Below are positions 1 to 10,800 of a stretch of 20,283 bases of DNA, one piece after another; position 1 is the stretch's first letter, and the number at the start of each line of letters is the position of its first letter. The position numbers were made by a program, and so were the translations under genes. Below the pieces are notes generated by a model, which did no database searches, was not told where the DNA came from, and saw only the letters and a program-made list of their open reading frames with translations. Location of the stretch: contig JAYMTA010001378.1 of assembly GCA_036897625.1 (NCBI GenBank), positions 1 to 20,283 of the forward strand, given 5' to 3'. The stretch comes from Pelargonium cotyledonis. Taxonomy: Eukaryota; Streptophyta; Magnoliopsida; Geraniales; Geraniaceae.

Positions 1-176
1 GCTTGCTGAGAGTCTGAGTTTCCTGAGAGTCTAGCTTGCTGAGAGATTGAGCCAGCTGAGAGACAACCAGGTTCGGTTCCTAACTTTGCGGGGCCCAATC
101 ACGTGTCTTGATCATTCCGGACCTGCCACATGGCGCTTTGCGAGTCGTTGAAGGACTTATGATTTTTTGGGTAGCA
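1..176 (-). mobile_element. 5' end of an LTR, reverse orientation, related to the LTR at 10880
   Basis: The reverse complement of this stretch aligns with the start of the LTR at 10880. Both begin TGCTACC, then share an AAAAAAT run, the word AAGTCCTTCAACGACTC, a CACGTGG/CATGTGG plus GGCAGG block, GGGCCC, CGAACC/CGACC, and then degenerate copies of the 17-bp CTCAGC-GAGCTCAAT repeat. Similarity stops sharply at 176 (GGTAGCA), the expected TG...CA end of an LTR. The flank from 177 is LINE coding sequence, so the LTR sits at the outer edge of its element, which runs leftward out of the window, or is a solo LTR. The two copies differ at many positions, so they are separate insertions of related subfamilies rather than the two ends of one element. 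The possible target duplication copy is TCAGC (177-181), but its partner lies outside. Confidence 0.8.
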
Positions 177-2400
177 TCAGCTGGAAAAGCATTGTAAATA
201 CACTTCCAAGAAAACACTTTCAGTTTTTCCAAAATTGGACCCTGCCACAATCTTTTCCACATAAAATTCATTCCTCTCTAACTGGTTATATGTCCCTGAT
301 TAGCCAACAAGTTAGCATAACCCGACCTTGTTGAGAACTCCCCAGAATGTGAGCCTAACCAAGCCATACTATCTCAACTTTCACTCCATTGGGGTAGTCC
401 TATTTTGAGGATTTTTTTAGCCACCTCATTTTCAAGGATCTTCTAACCTTGTCGACATTTCAACTTCTTATATTTGAGGGATACAAACATTGGACCCTAT
501 CTTCCCTCTCCAACTCTTAGTTGTTCTTCCATTGAATTTGCTCATTTCCTAACCAAATATCTTCAAAAACATAAACTTCCTTCCCATCCCTAACTCTCCA
601 CCTAACATTACTCCTAATGGAATCTCTCATAGTACATAGACTCTTCCAAATCCACGATTGATCCTGCTTCTATTTGCTCCTCCATAAATTCACATTTTAA
701 CAATATTTATTTGCCAAAACCTTATGCACCACATTGCACAAGTGTTTGGATATCCTCCATAATTGGTTGGCGAAGAAACTAATGTTAAATAAATCCACAT
801 CCCTTAATCCTAAACCCCTCTACCCTTTAGGAAAACTTAAAACCTTTTTTGATACCTAGTGTATTGTTCTCTTAAATTGATCATTCCCTCACCAAAACTT
901 GGCAATAAAGCCTGATAGCCACTTTGAGAAGTAGGCAGGAAATTTATAAAGGTTCCTGATGTACAAGGGTAAAATATTTAGGGTGGATTTCATCATAACA
1001 AACCTCCCTTCTTGAGAAAGTAAGTTCGTTTTTCACAAGGCTAACAAACCCTTAATCCCGTCTTTTAAATAGAGAAATAACTCTTTTCTCGAAGCAGTGT
1101 CCATATTGGGGATTCCTAAGTATTTCCGAGGAATAATCATTTTAGGCGTCAGAACAATTCCCTTGAAAACTCTAACATATCTTCTTGGGATACACTGTCC
1201 TGATGTAGTTTCTTATTTCTTACACCTTTCCTTGAGTTTGGAAACTGAGCTCAAAGACGACTTAAAAAATATTTATAGATCATCTGTAAAGAGAATGTGA
1301 TTAAATTTACAACCCCCCTCGCTACTTGAATCCTGAGAATATCTCAATTTATAAGATCTTGCTCTAATCCTCTTGATAAACTTTTCGCACATAACAAAAA
1401 TAAGTACGAGGATAGAGGGTCTCCTTGTCTAAGACCTAGCGCTGATCTGAACCATTCTGAGTTTATGACATACTTCCATTAATGAGCACACTGAAGGATA
1501 CGGAAGATATACAATCCTTAATCAAGTTGATCCATTTAACCCACCTAACTCTATCACACGTCGACTTACATCCATCTTTAACCCAATCTTGAAAGTTTTC
1601 CCCTTAGTCGATATTTTAATGGAATGAAGAAACTCATTGTCCACTTTAATGTTATCTTGAATTCTCCTTCCCAACACAAACTCATTCTGGTATGGTGAGA
1701 TTAAACTACCCATTATCTTTTTTAACATCCCCACCAAGACTTTAGACACAATCTTATAGATAACATTACACAAGCTTGTGGGTGTATAATCCCGAGGGGC
1801 AACAATGGTGTTTAACTTTAGGGATAAGGACTATTATAGTTTTTTTAATTGAATGAGGCAGACTTCCCCCATTAAAGAAAGAAAGCATTGCCTCAGAAAC
1901 TGAATCCCCCACTATGTTCCAATATTTTCGATAGAATAGGGCTAAAAAAATCATCCGGCCTAGGAGTCCTGTAGCTCCTCATCCCAAACATAGCAGACTA
2001 AACATCTTCTTTGACAAAAGAGGAATCCAAAAAGGAAATCTGATCCTCATTAAGTTTCCTACTTATTATATCACAGTGCTCCCTTATCATATTTCCCCTC
2101 CTAGTATCTTCCACTCCTTGCACTGCATATATATTCTTAAAATGTTCCACTAGGGCAGACTTAATTTAACTAATCTCATAAACCCACCCCTTATGATCAG
2201 CTTTTATAGCCCTAATTTTGCTTCTAGCACACTTCTTGGAAGCAACTCCATGAAAGAAACTCTAGCTTTTTGCTTCCAGAGTTCCTCTTCCATTTCCAAA
2301 AGTGACTCAAGATCTCTCTATAATTTCAACACCTTATCAACTTTCTAGGAGTCTACCCTACCCTATTGAAGTCAAGCCGACTCTTTTCAAATTCTTCAAG
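177..2400 (-). mobile_element. LINE-A: decayed, 5'-truncated L1-type LINE (RT to zf-RVT)
   Basis: Read on the minus strand, recognisable blocks appear in correct LINE order but broken by many stops and frame changes. First is the EN-RT linker (ending with MEEELWKQKARVSFMELLP near 2240-2290). Next is the RT entry motif in degraded form (RTPRPDDF near 1940-1960, normally K-A-P-G-P-D-G-F), then the FFNGGSLPHS...IVLIPKVK block (1800-1880) and YKIVSKVLVGMLKK...SPYQNEFVLGRRIQDNI (1640-1770). The catalytic box is FTDD instead of FADD at 1279-1290. The RT thumb follows (GRFVMMKSTLNILPLY, FIAKFWWGN, GLGLRDVDLFNISFFANQLWR) between about 700 and 1010, and last the zf-RVT start (WKRLWQG...FSWKC) at 180-270. 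The 3' part is cut off by the LTR ending at 176. Its 5' end abuts LINE-B RT sequence at 2400/2401. No intact product is possible; this is an old copy. Confidence 0.85.
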
Positions 2401-3590
2401 CTAACTTCGGAATCAAAACGATATATGTTGAGTCCAATCCTTTACTGAACTTCCTCTTTTCATAAAAATTGTGCACAAAAGCTATGAAATCTGGACTCAT
2501 GACGTCCCAACAACCTTGGTAAAATAAAAGGCTATAATCGTCGGGTCCCGGAGCCTTTAGCCCATCACAACTAAACACGACTGCCTTGATTTCATCGACA
2601 GTGAAAATTCTGTCAATTGAAGCTCTAGCAACAACTTATAATGATTTAAATCCAATATTTGGCGGAATAGGCCTTGAGAAATCAGAAGCTGTCAGGCGAT
2701 TTTTGAAGAAAAGTCTTGCTATTTCTTTAACTGAATCCAGATTAGTTTTCCATAGGCCATCCTCATCATAGGTACCTGTTATTCGATTATAGGATTGAAG
2801 AATCGACGCACACTGATGAAAATAGAATGTATTGCGATCCCTGTCTGTGAGCCAACGAACTTGAGATTTTTTGCATCTAAAGGGAGGATAAATCACGATA
2901 TTTTTGATGAAGATCAACAATTAAGCTGGACCGAGTGGACAATTCGGACGAGGACAGTGGAAGCTACCTGATGCTGAAGATTACTAAAAATTGAAGCATT
3001 CCATTCCTTTAAAACCGACTTTAGTAACTGAAGTTTTTTCCATAACCTGAAATAAGATTGGTCCTGAATAGAAAAAAGAGTCTCATAGAGCATACAGACG
3101 ATGGCCAACAAGATGATACTAGAACACGATCTACTCTACTTGGTGAATTGTCGACATGAAGCAGAAGATTATAAAGCAACACATCATCAACAAACGCATT
3201 GAAATCCAAAATGTCAGGCGATGCAAATGCATAACCTATTCGTTCCAAGGGGCTGTATATGCAGTTAAAATCGCCTGCCAGGCAAGGCAAAGTAGATGTC
3301 ACAACCACATCCTGAATAAAAGACCATAGAACATTTTTATCCGCCAAAGATTGAGGGAAGTATACGTTAATAACCATGCATTCACAAACGAAAGGTTCCC
3401 ATCTTCTGGAAAGAGTAACGAAATTCCTCTCGTTGATATTGCCCAATAGAGAAAAGAGAGAGGAGTCCAAATTTGATTCTTAGATGAACACAATATTGGG
3501 ATTAAAAGATTCAATAAGATACCTGATTTTGTTTCTCTTGTGAAGAGCTTCACACCCCCGAACATTCCACAATATGAGGCACATAGGGTG
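2401..3590 (-). mobile_element. LINE-B: remnant covering endonuclease to start of RT
   Basis: The minus strand carries an ORF2-type start at 3584 (MCLILWNVRGC), the usual beginning of a plant L1 apurinic-like endonuclease. It is followed by an in-frame TAA where a glutamine is expected (FI-stop-ESNLD, normally FLQET). Further on are VINVY, the endonuclease motif AGDFN (about 3255-3275), RVDRVLVSS, the linker LLKSVLKEWN, and RWLTDRDRNTFYFHQCAS (about 2790-2860). The RT entry GLKAPGPDDYSLLFYQGCWDV and TYIVLIPK end at 2401. Compared with LINE-C in this window, the endonuclease lacks the SGGLL..W segment, the RRYTWYGP segment and the SDH catalytic motif, so there are several internal deletions. 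RT stops dead at 2401, where LINE-A linker sequence begins. The 5' boundary is approximate. Confidence 0.82.
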
Positions 3591-5084
3591 TATTACAAAA
3601 TATGAGACTGAACTTCAATTAAGTGGAATTTACTACAACATGGTAAAAAATTAATCCAAAATGTTACAGTCAATTTTCAATTTTGAAGTTGAAGATGTAA
3701 ATTTTTAAGATATGAAGCTTTCCAAATATAACTTTAAAAGACTCGAATGGATGTACGAAGAACAATTGAATGAGATTTGAAGCTAGGAGGCATCTTTAAA
3801 GTCATGTACTTAGGAGGCTTATTTTATAGTCGTTTGATTTTAGATACCAATTGTTAGTATTTTTTTTTTATTCAGTTGACTTTGTTTGTTATTATGTTGG
3901 GCAACAATGTTTACAATTTTGATAAATATATAGAGTATTTCATTCATGTTTCATTTTCTCTGATCATTATAATTTATATAAATAGATTATACTTTATTTG
4001 TTACAACAAAACTAATAGATTCGATGATATTTATGTCCTAAAAACAATATTTTACATTTTTCTTCTCCTTCTGTTTATTTCCATTTTGCTTTTGAGTTAT
4101 GATTAGAGTTGTGTAGTTGGAAATTTTTTGTGGATACAAAACTTGACCAATTAATGTATGTTCCTTAATTAGACCAAAAAAAAAGTTATTCCACTTAATT
4201 AATTGGACAAAAAATTACATGTTTTGATAGTCGAAAATTTCAAGAAAAAAGAGAGAGTAAATTAGTAGGTTTTTGATTATATAAAAAGAAAGAGTAAATA
4301 ATGACCTTGATAAATAAGTTCTTCACTTATATTTAATATAACTTGTAAGATTATTTACAGTTTTTCTTTTATTTTAGCATATACATGGATTCACCTTCTG
4401 TTTCAATGAGCAACTGAGAAAAGCGTAGAAAATATTTAAACGATCGACGTAGTATTTCAAATCAAAATCACGGTAACTATGTAATTAAAATTATGTTTTT
4501 GTATTTTCAAAAGAAAAAAAATCAAATCATGCAAGTTTTGAGAAAATAGTAAAATATGTTAATATTATCATATACCATACAATCAAATCGCAAAACTGAT
4601 AGTATAATATAAATATACAAATTTTTAATTTGTCATATTAACATTAACATAAAATAAAAAGTTTCAGGTTCAAATCATTTGAATATTGATCATGTATTCA
4701 ATATCAAAATGTTCAAGGTACATGCTCAAATGAGAGTAAGTATTGAAATGCCCCACATATTTTATTTATTTCACAATCTTATATGACTTAATGTTCAGTT
4801 ATATCAATCATAACCTTATTTTAAATTATAAATATACATTTTAAAAAATTAGGGGGGTTTAAAAGAAACTTTAAAGTAATAAGCCAAGTTCCTTATCATT
4901 TTATTCGGAAGGCGTTAAATTTGTTGCTGTAAGTTTTCAATTCTCAATTCTATATTTAAATTCCGACAATTAAAATAGGATGACCCTTAAGTATTTACTC
5001 TACATTGAGAGACATAATATGTACTTAATAATTTGTCTTTACTGCCTAGCTATTCTATGTATATACAAAGTGACCTTTTTTATT
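3591..5084. other. AT-rich unique DNA, no gene supported
   Basis: This stretch is very AT-rich, with short homopolymers and no coding pattern I can support. A 76-codon plus-strand reading frame at 3876-4106 is all hydrophobic and AT-biased and looks like chance. The only local structure is a pair of adjacent small inverted repeats at 4670-4704 (TCAAAT-C-ATTTGA, then ATATTGA...TCAATAT). This DNA joined 9775 onward before LINE-C inserted. Confidence 0.6.
4670..4704. repeat. Two adjacent small inverted repeats
   Basis: TCAAATCATTTGA (4670-4682) is a perfect 6-bp inverted repeat around one central C. It is followed immediately by ATATTGA (4683-4689) and its inverted copy TCAATAT (4698-4704) with an 8-base loop. 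In AT-rich DNA this may be chance. Confidence 0.4.
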
Positions 5085-5101
5085 TTATATGTGCTAACTT
5101 T
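5085..5101. repeat. Left target-site duplication of LINE-C
   Basis: TTATATGTGCTAACTTT occurs here, directly beside the poly-T tract, and again at 9758-9774 at the other end of LINE-C. The last Ts overlap the tail, so the certain part is 14-15 bases. A direct repeat of this length next to a poly-A tail is the hallmark of target-primed reverse transcription. Confidence 0.93.
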
Positions 5102-5122
5102 TTTTTTTTTTTTTTTTTTTTT
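5099..5122 (-). repeat. Poly-A tail of LINE-C (24 T on plus strand)
   Basis: An uninterrupted run of 24 T on the plus strand marks the 3' end of the minus-strand LINE. The first three Ts are shared with the target duplication. Confidence 0.93.
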
Positions 5123-5286
5123 ATAAACAAGCAGTAACTTTTATGAGAGCAACCCGAAAGTTAAAATAAAAGTACAGAAAAAAGGCGTGAACCACCCTAG
5201 CATAAACAAAGCATAGGATCAGTCACCCAAGAAAAATGAAAGGAAAAAGAGCTATCTAAACAGTGAGCTAAAGAGAAAGCCAAACT

Positions 5287-8200
5287 TTAAATCCACAAGA
5301 CAACATCACGAACCATGGGATAATTATTGTTGAAGACTAGATCATTTCGGCCAAGCCAGATAAACCATAAAACCAGCAAGCACATTGCATTCCATATTTT
5401 TTGACAGTGCTTATTGTTTGCAGAAAAGCAAGAAGGCCAAGTAAGAAGCAATTGATAACAAGACTTGGGCTTGACCCAATAGATACCCCACCAAGACAAG
5501 ATAGAGGCCCAGATTTTAGAGGCCCATGAGCAAGAGACCAAAACATGAGAACATGTCTCAATTTTAACATCACATAGGCTGCAGAACAGATCAGCCGATA
5601 CAGGCAACACCTTCCGATGAGATAAAAATTCCCGACATGGAATGCTTTCAAGAGATGCTAGCCAAGCAAAGCATTGAATTTTTGGAGGGATATACGACTT
5701 CCAAATAATATTCGAGCCAGCAAAGCGGAAGTGGGGAGCCGAGTTATATAAAATTGAGAAAGCTTTGGATGTAGAGAAAGTACCCGATTGGGAATGTCGC
5801 CATAAAATGCGATCAGGTACCGACGGGGCAAGGACCACACCCTGAAGCTCTTGACGAAATTCCTCAAACAGCCCCACTTCCCATCCACGAAGTTGACGCC
5901 GGAATAGAGAACCTCCACCGGACCTTATTTGCGGCAGGATGTCCGCAACAGATCCATTTGTATTCGAGGAGGAGCATAGAATAAAAAGACGGTGGAACCG
6001 GTGTTTGATGGGGGCGTCCGACCACCAAGGGTCAGACCAAAACCCTGCAGCGCCTCCCGTCCCCGAGCACCCACCGCAAGCTACTGGAGCCAACCATATC
6101 CATGAAGCCGGGAATGTTTCGGAGACCCAGCAAAGCTTTCATAACAGGAGATGGGTCCCTTGAACAAAACTCATCAAGATTCCAAGCAGCCTCATCCCAT
6201 CCATACTTGGCACATAACACAGATTTCCAAAGCGAGTCCGATTGCAAAGAAAATTTCCACCACCACTTAGCTAATAAGCTAATATTAGCAATATATAGTT
6301 GCCGGATCCCGAGCACCCCATGAATTCGCTTGAGAGTTACTCGCTGCCATTTGACCTTTGCGATGCCAATGAGACGAAGATGCAGCCCAAAGAAAACGTC
6401 GCTCAATTGATTCGAGTGTTGTCAAGACCTTCTTGGGAGCTTTGAATAAGGACATATAGAAGAGGGGTAGAGAGGAGAGAGCTGATCGGATAAGAGTGAC
6501 ACGTCCACCAAGAGAGAAATATTTCGATTGCCAAAGTGCGAGCCTCTTCCTATATTTTTCAATAACAACTGCCCATGCAATTACACGCGAGGGATTGCAC
6601 CCGAGTTGAAAACCAAGATAGGTGATTGGGAGAGAAGCAATTTGACACCCAAAAAGCTCAGCTAGCCGAGATACCCTGGCCGGGTCTAGGGAGATACCAA
6701 TAATTCGGGACTTTAAAAAATTAATTTTAAGACCCGATGCTAGTTCAAACCCTCTTAAGAGCACCTTCAAGTTTCGAAGAGAAGTGTCTGACTCCGGAAT
6801 GGATAAAAATAGGATTGTGTCATCCGCAAACTGGAGATGTGAGACCGATACAGAACCAATCCTAATGCTAGCTAATAAGCCTTGAGCTTCCGAACGAGAC
6901 AATAATAAATGGAGAGCCTCAGCAACTATGATGAAAAGGAATGTAGAAAGAGGACATCCCTGCTTTACGCCCTGCGATATTTTAAAATCCTCAGATGGAG
7001 ACCCATTTATAAGAACCGAGACATAAGAAACGAGGCATGACCTGACCCAGAATCTAAACTTGCGCCCGAAACCCATGGATTTAAGGCAAAATTCAATGAA
7101 TTTCCAATTTAGTCAGTCAAAAGCTTGCGGGAAATCTAATTTCAAGATGATCGAAGGCAATTTCCTCTTGCGCGCATAATGAATCATTTCTCCTACTATG
7201 AAAACGCTGTCCAGTAATTGCCTATTTTTTACAAAGGCACTTAAGGTATCACTGATTAAATCTTCAATATACGGGCGAATCTAGTTAGCTAAAATTTTTG
7301 TGACAATTTTATATGGAGCAGACACAAGGCTTATAGGCCTATAGTCATTAAAACCCGATGGTGTAGCAATCTTAGGAATTAAAGCCAAAAAAGTCGAGCT
7401 AAAACTTTTTCCAAGATGTCTGGTATCAAAGAAACATTGAACAAAAGATAATACATCCGATTGGATAATATCCCAACAAGATTGATAAAAATAGAGACTA
7501 AAACCATCAGGGCCTGGAGATCTGGAACCATCAAATCCGAAGACCACAGATTTCAATTCCTCGAGAGATATAGGCCGCTCGATGTTATCCCGAGCCTCGG
7601 GACCATCAAAAAGCAGGTGGTCAGTAGAAGAGCAGGTCAGCCAATCCTTAAAAAAATTCATACCCAGCTGCTTAACCCGGTCTGGGTCAGAAATCTAGTC
7701 ACCATTTTGCAAAATACTAGAGATTGCATTATTGGACCTCCGAAAAGAAGCGCATTTATGGAAGAATTTGGAGTTGTGGTCACCCTCCGACAACCACCTA
7801 GGACGGGAACGTTGTTTCCAAAAAGATGCAAGCTCACAGGACTTGGTTTGTAAGGAGACTCTGAGAGAAGCGCGGAGCTGCTGTTCCGAGTCCAACAATG
7901 ATCTTGACTCCACGATTCTGTCCAAAGCATCGACAAACTTTTCTAAGGCAGCAACAGCATGATCCAGGCGCCCATAAACATCCGAATTCCAAGCTTTCAA
8001 TTTGGTCTTGAGAGCCTAGAGTTTGAGCCAGAGTCTATATGCTGGTGACCCATGAGTATAAGAATCATAACAAACTGTGCGGACTAAATCATAGAATGAT
8101 GGAGGCGAGACCCAGCAATTGAAGAATTTAAACGGCTTTGGGCCCCAATCGACTTTAGAGATGGCCAGCTGAATTGGACAATGATCTGATCAGCCGCGTG

Positions 8201-8852
8201 GAAACTAGACTGAACAAAGTTGGACAATGAAGATGGCCAATTATATGATACCAAAATACGGTCTAGACGGTTGTCAATAGAGTGAGGGCCATACCACGTG
8301 TATCGCCTACCGTGCAAAGGTAGATCAAAAAGACAACATTGGACAATAAATTCGTTGAATGCAAGCATAGATGAGGTTGAGGTCGAGCCACTTGAGCGTT
8401 CCGAAACAGATCGAACATAATTAAAATCACCAGCTAATATGCAAGGGAGCTTAATTAAGATCCTGGACCAGCGAGAAAATACGATTGAAAAGAGCAAGTC
8501 GATCCGTGTCTGAGCATGGAGCATAGATGTTCAGCAAAAGGCAATCACATTTAAAAGAACCCCAGTAACCAAATATAGCCACAAAATGTTGATCAATAAT
8601 GGACCTGCCCAATACAAAATTACTTGAATCCCATAGAGTTAAAAGACCTCCCGAGCGGCCAGACGAAGGCAAAAAGGCAAATTGGACAGAATTAAGCTGT
8701 CAGAGACTAGAGGCGAAAAAGTTGTCCACGGATTGTAGTTTGGTTTCTTGTAAGAAAACGATACTCAGATTTGCAACACGAGTGAGAGACCGAACCTGGT
8801 CCCTCTTATGCTGCGCCGATACACCCATGATGTTCCAAGATAATAGGCACAT
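5287..8852 (-). pseudogene. LINE-C ORF2: endonuclease / reverse transcriptase / zf-RVT polyprotein, broken
   Basis: Starts at ATG 8852 (MCLLSWNIMGV). The endonuclease shows QETK (residues 35-38), SGRSGGLL, AGDFN (plus-strand 8420-8431), RLDRILVS and the catalytic SDHCPI (8172-8189), then GPKPFKFFNCW. A linker follows (RWLSEGDHNSKFFH, about 7760-7820). The RT has SPGPDGFSLYFYQSCWD (about 7490-7540), DYRPISLVS, LDFPQAFD (about 7110-7140, first catalytic Asp), GVKQGCPLS and FADD (6819-6830). The thumb and C-terminal region follow, and the zf-RVT has LFCSLC...CSHVLVSC (about 5540-5590). Stops: TGA 8700-8702, TAG near 7692-7694, TAG 7281-7283, and TGA 7113-7115 (a Trp codon in FDxLNW). Frameshifts lie near 8457 and 8195 (opposite, so the frame is restored), near 6365 and near 6060. 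Function in life: nicking of target DNA and cDNA synthesis. Confidence 0.92.
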
Positions 8853-8882
8853 CTCGGGATGTCGGCGCTGAGATGAAAGGAA

Positions 8883-9757
8883 TCAGATAGGACGACCAGC
8901 CTCAGAACCCCAAAGTTGTTCAATTATGATTGACTTGGAGCCGATAACACGACCTCCCACGCCTTGACAAATATCCCAAACTGCGTCCCTAGAAACTTCT
9001 GGTGAGGAGCAAGAATTGCTGATAATCGCTGCAGCAGGTGGTCTGGGATTCTTACGACGAATAGTGACTAGACGTAATGAATCTGCGGACGTTGAAGGTA
9101 GTAAAGAAGTAATAGGGTTCTGCGTGGGAAGTTGGCTTTGAGGCAAAGTTACCTTATTCAAAACCTGATTGGAAGAGGAATCCCCATGTTGACTTAGGCC
9201 CATACTAGATGCCACGGGGCCAGGCTGCATAGAAGGCCCATAAGGTGCAAACGGGCTGGACGGCCCAGAGGCATGACCAGGGTCAAAGAGTTCATTGTCA
9301 AACGTTCCAGACTTGCCATGGCAGCTGTGAACATTTTTGGACCTAGAATTTGCTGAAAAATTTACCGGGGTGCTGGGAGAGGAAGGCAGCGAGGAATCAT
9401 CACTGTCAGACATGTCCGGAAAATTTGGAAGATCGAAACCCGAAAGCTCAGATAATGCCACCGGGAAGGAAGATTTACCAACCTTCAAATTTACTGTGGC
9501 GGATATAGGCGACGTGACGGAGGTACGAATTAAAGCATAAATCTGATCGAAATAGCATCTCGAGAAAGAGGACGGGTGCACGAAAATGAAATCCCCAAAG
9601 TGCTTAGTGACTTCTTTAGCGGAGTTTTCATGCCAAGCATGAAACGGAAGACCTTTCAAAGAGAGCCATGCGTATCTACCACCCTTACGCTTGAACCGGT
9701 TCCAATCATAAAAGAAGACAAACCATTGGGATAGCCATACCCATCACAATTCTTTCG
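8883..9757 (-). pseudogene. LINE-C ORF1 C-terminal part (RNA-binding-type ORF1), 5'-truncated
   Basis: The reading frame is already open near the element's 5' end, just after a stop at about 9745. It reads WVWLSQWFVFFYDWNRF...RYAWLSLKGLPFHAWHEN, then SAKEVTKHFGDFIFV. This resembles the DUF4283-like part of plant LINE ORF1 proteins (W-x-GLP-x-x-x-W ... GDF). A long Ser/Pro-rich, low-complexity C-terminus follows (about 9450-8950), with no zinc knuckle visible. The frame ends at TGA 8883-8885. ORF2's ATG (8852) is in the same frame, ten codons downstream. The natural start codon is lost with the 5' truncation. The assignment to ORF1 rests on position and the GLP...W...GDF pattern, so it is moderately sure. 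Confidence 0.75.
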
Positions 9758-9774
9758 TTATATGTGCTAACTTT
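9758..9774. repeat. Right target-site duplication of LINE-C
   Basis: TTATATGTGCTAACTTT is an exact copy of 5085-5101 and fixes the 5' end of LINE-C at 9757. Confidence 0.93.
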
Positions 9775-10070
9775 ACCTTTAAAGGAATCACTTACAGAGA
9801 TTAAGACTATGAATATTATATTATCCCGAAATTTTATTAGATCCCTTAGTAACCGAATGAAACAAAATAAAAGAATTAAAAAAGGGATGATTATCCATAT
9901 ATATTTGTTCATGTAGTCTTTTATTTTAATTTACGCTGACACTGTTTAGAGTCTCTAACCTAATACAATTTTGTATATTCCCTACTTTGTTTTACTTTTT
10001 TTCATTTCAGTAAATTAGACTCATTTCTTTATATCTATAATGAATCCACTTCACTTACAATCTAATTACT

Positions 10071-10086
10071 TATATATATATATATA
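10071..10086. repeat. (TA)8 microsatellite
   Basis: Eight uninterrupted TA units in AT-rich DNA. Confidence 0.9.
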
Positions 10087-10616
10087 GGAAAAAGTTCATT
10101 AGCCTTCCTTAGCAATTCATTCCATGTATATTCATATTATTTTAGTTGCTTCCTATCTTAATGAGTAAGTTGGCTGAAAAAGGAGAAAGTTTGGTCCATA
10201 ATATCGCTAAATAAGAGCAGTCATCAAAATCAGTATAGTCTAATGTATTGAGTGATGATAGATTAAATTTTATTGAAAAAAATAAACGAACCGCTTACTA
10301 AGATGCTCCTCCATTTTTATCCATATGCACCAGAGTTGAATGATTGTTCTTTGCCATTTAAGCAAATGAAAAAATAAAAACAAAATTTCAAACAAAAAAA
10401 ACTCTTCAAATATCAGCAGATCATCAACAAACTTCATATTCTCTGTGAATGATACACAGAGACATGTATTGAGATAGTAGGATAAGAAAGAAAAACTAAA
10501 CCAAACTGGTGATCACAAATCAAATAGTTCATGGCCATATTATCACATCCAAACACAGACAAAACAAAATAGAAGGAAAAAAAACATTTGTGTTAAATTC
10601 CACAAAAGAAGCCGAG

Positions 10617-10800
10617 TCAAACTTGCGCCTCCCTCTCCTCCACTTCTTTTTCTTCCTCCTCCGCCATTCTCTCCTCGTCTAAATCTGAGGATGGCTCACT
10701 CTCGGTCGTAAGAGGATGCAAGCATCGGTTGTGAGACGAGTCAACTCATCATGAAACCCTCTAATGGTATAAGGGTCAGATATCAACTTAATTTCATGTG
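10617..10800 (-). pseudogene. Possible remnant of a terminal exon of unknown gene
   Basis: This patch stands out from its AT-rich surroundings. On the minus strand one frame (10745 to the TGA at 10617-10619) encodes a strongly acidic tail, ESEPSSDLDEERMAEEEEKE... ending REAQV. An overlapping frame just upstream (about 10800 to the TAG at 10679-10681) reads LISDPYTIRGFHDELTRLTT, preceded by a plausible AG acceptor. The two would need a one-base shift to join. I do not recognise the product. It could be the decayed last exon of a host gene or chance coding potential, since purine-rich strands often spell Glu/Lys runs. Confidence 0.22.

Larger units (their letters stand above)
5102..9757 (-). 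mobile_element. LINE-C: L1-type LINE with poly-A tail and 17-bp TSD
   Basis: This is a complete insertion event of about 4.66 kb read on the minus strand. From its 5' end it carries a partial ORF1, a nearly complete ORF2 (endonuclease, RT, zf-RVT), a 3' UTR of about 165 bases (5123-5286) and a poly-A tail (poly-T 5099-5122 on the plus strand). Exact 17-bp target duplications lie at 5085-5101 and 9758-9774. The 5' end falls inside ORF1 coding sequence, so the copy is 5'-truncated, as is common. Base composition is visibly less AT-rich than the flanks. Only a few stops and about four frameshifts break about 1,190 ORF2 codons, so it is younger than LINE-A and LINE-B. It is dead as it stands. Confidence 0.95.

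Noticed and set aside
3876..4106. 76-codon plus-strand hydrophobic frame resembling a membrane peptide
   Set aside because: It lies in very AT-rich DNA, where Phe/Ile/Leu/Tyr runs arise by chance. No homologue is recognised.
5939..6323. Plus-strand frames inside LINE-C
   Set aside because: They are shadows of LINE-C ORF2 with no recognisable content.
9706..9912. Minus-strand 68-codon hydrophobic frame
   Set aside because: It crosses the LINE-C insertion point, so its last third is LINE sequence. The rest is AT-rich and hydrophobic by composition.
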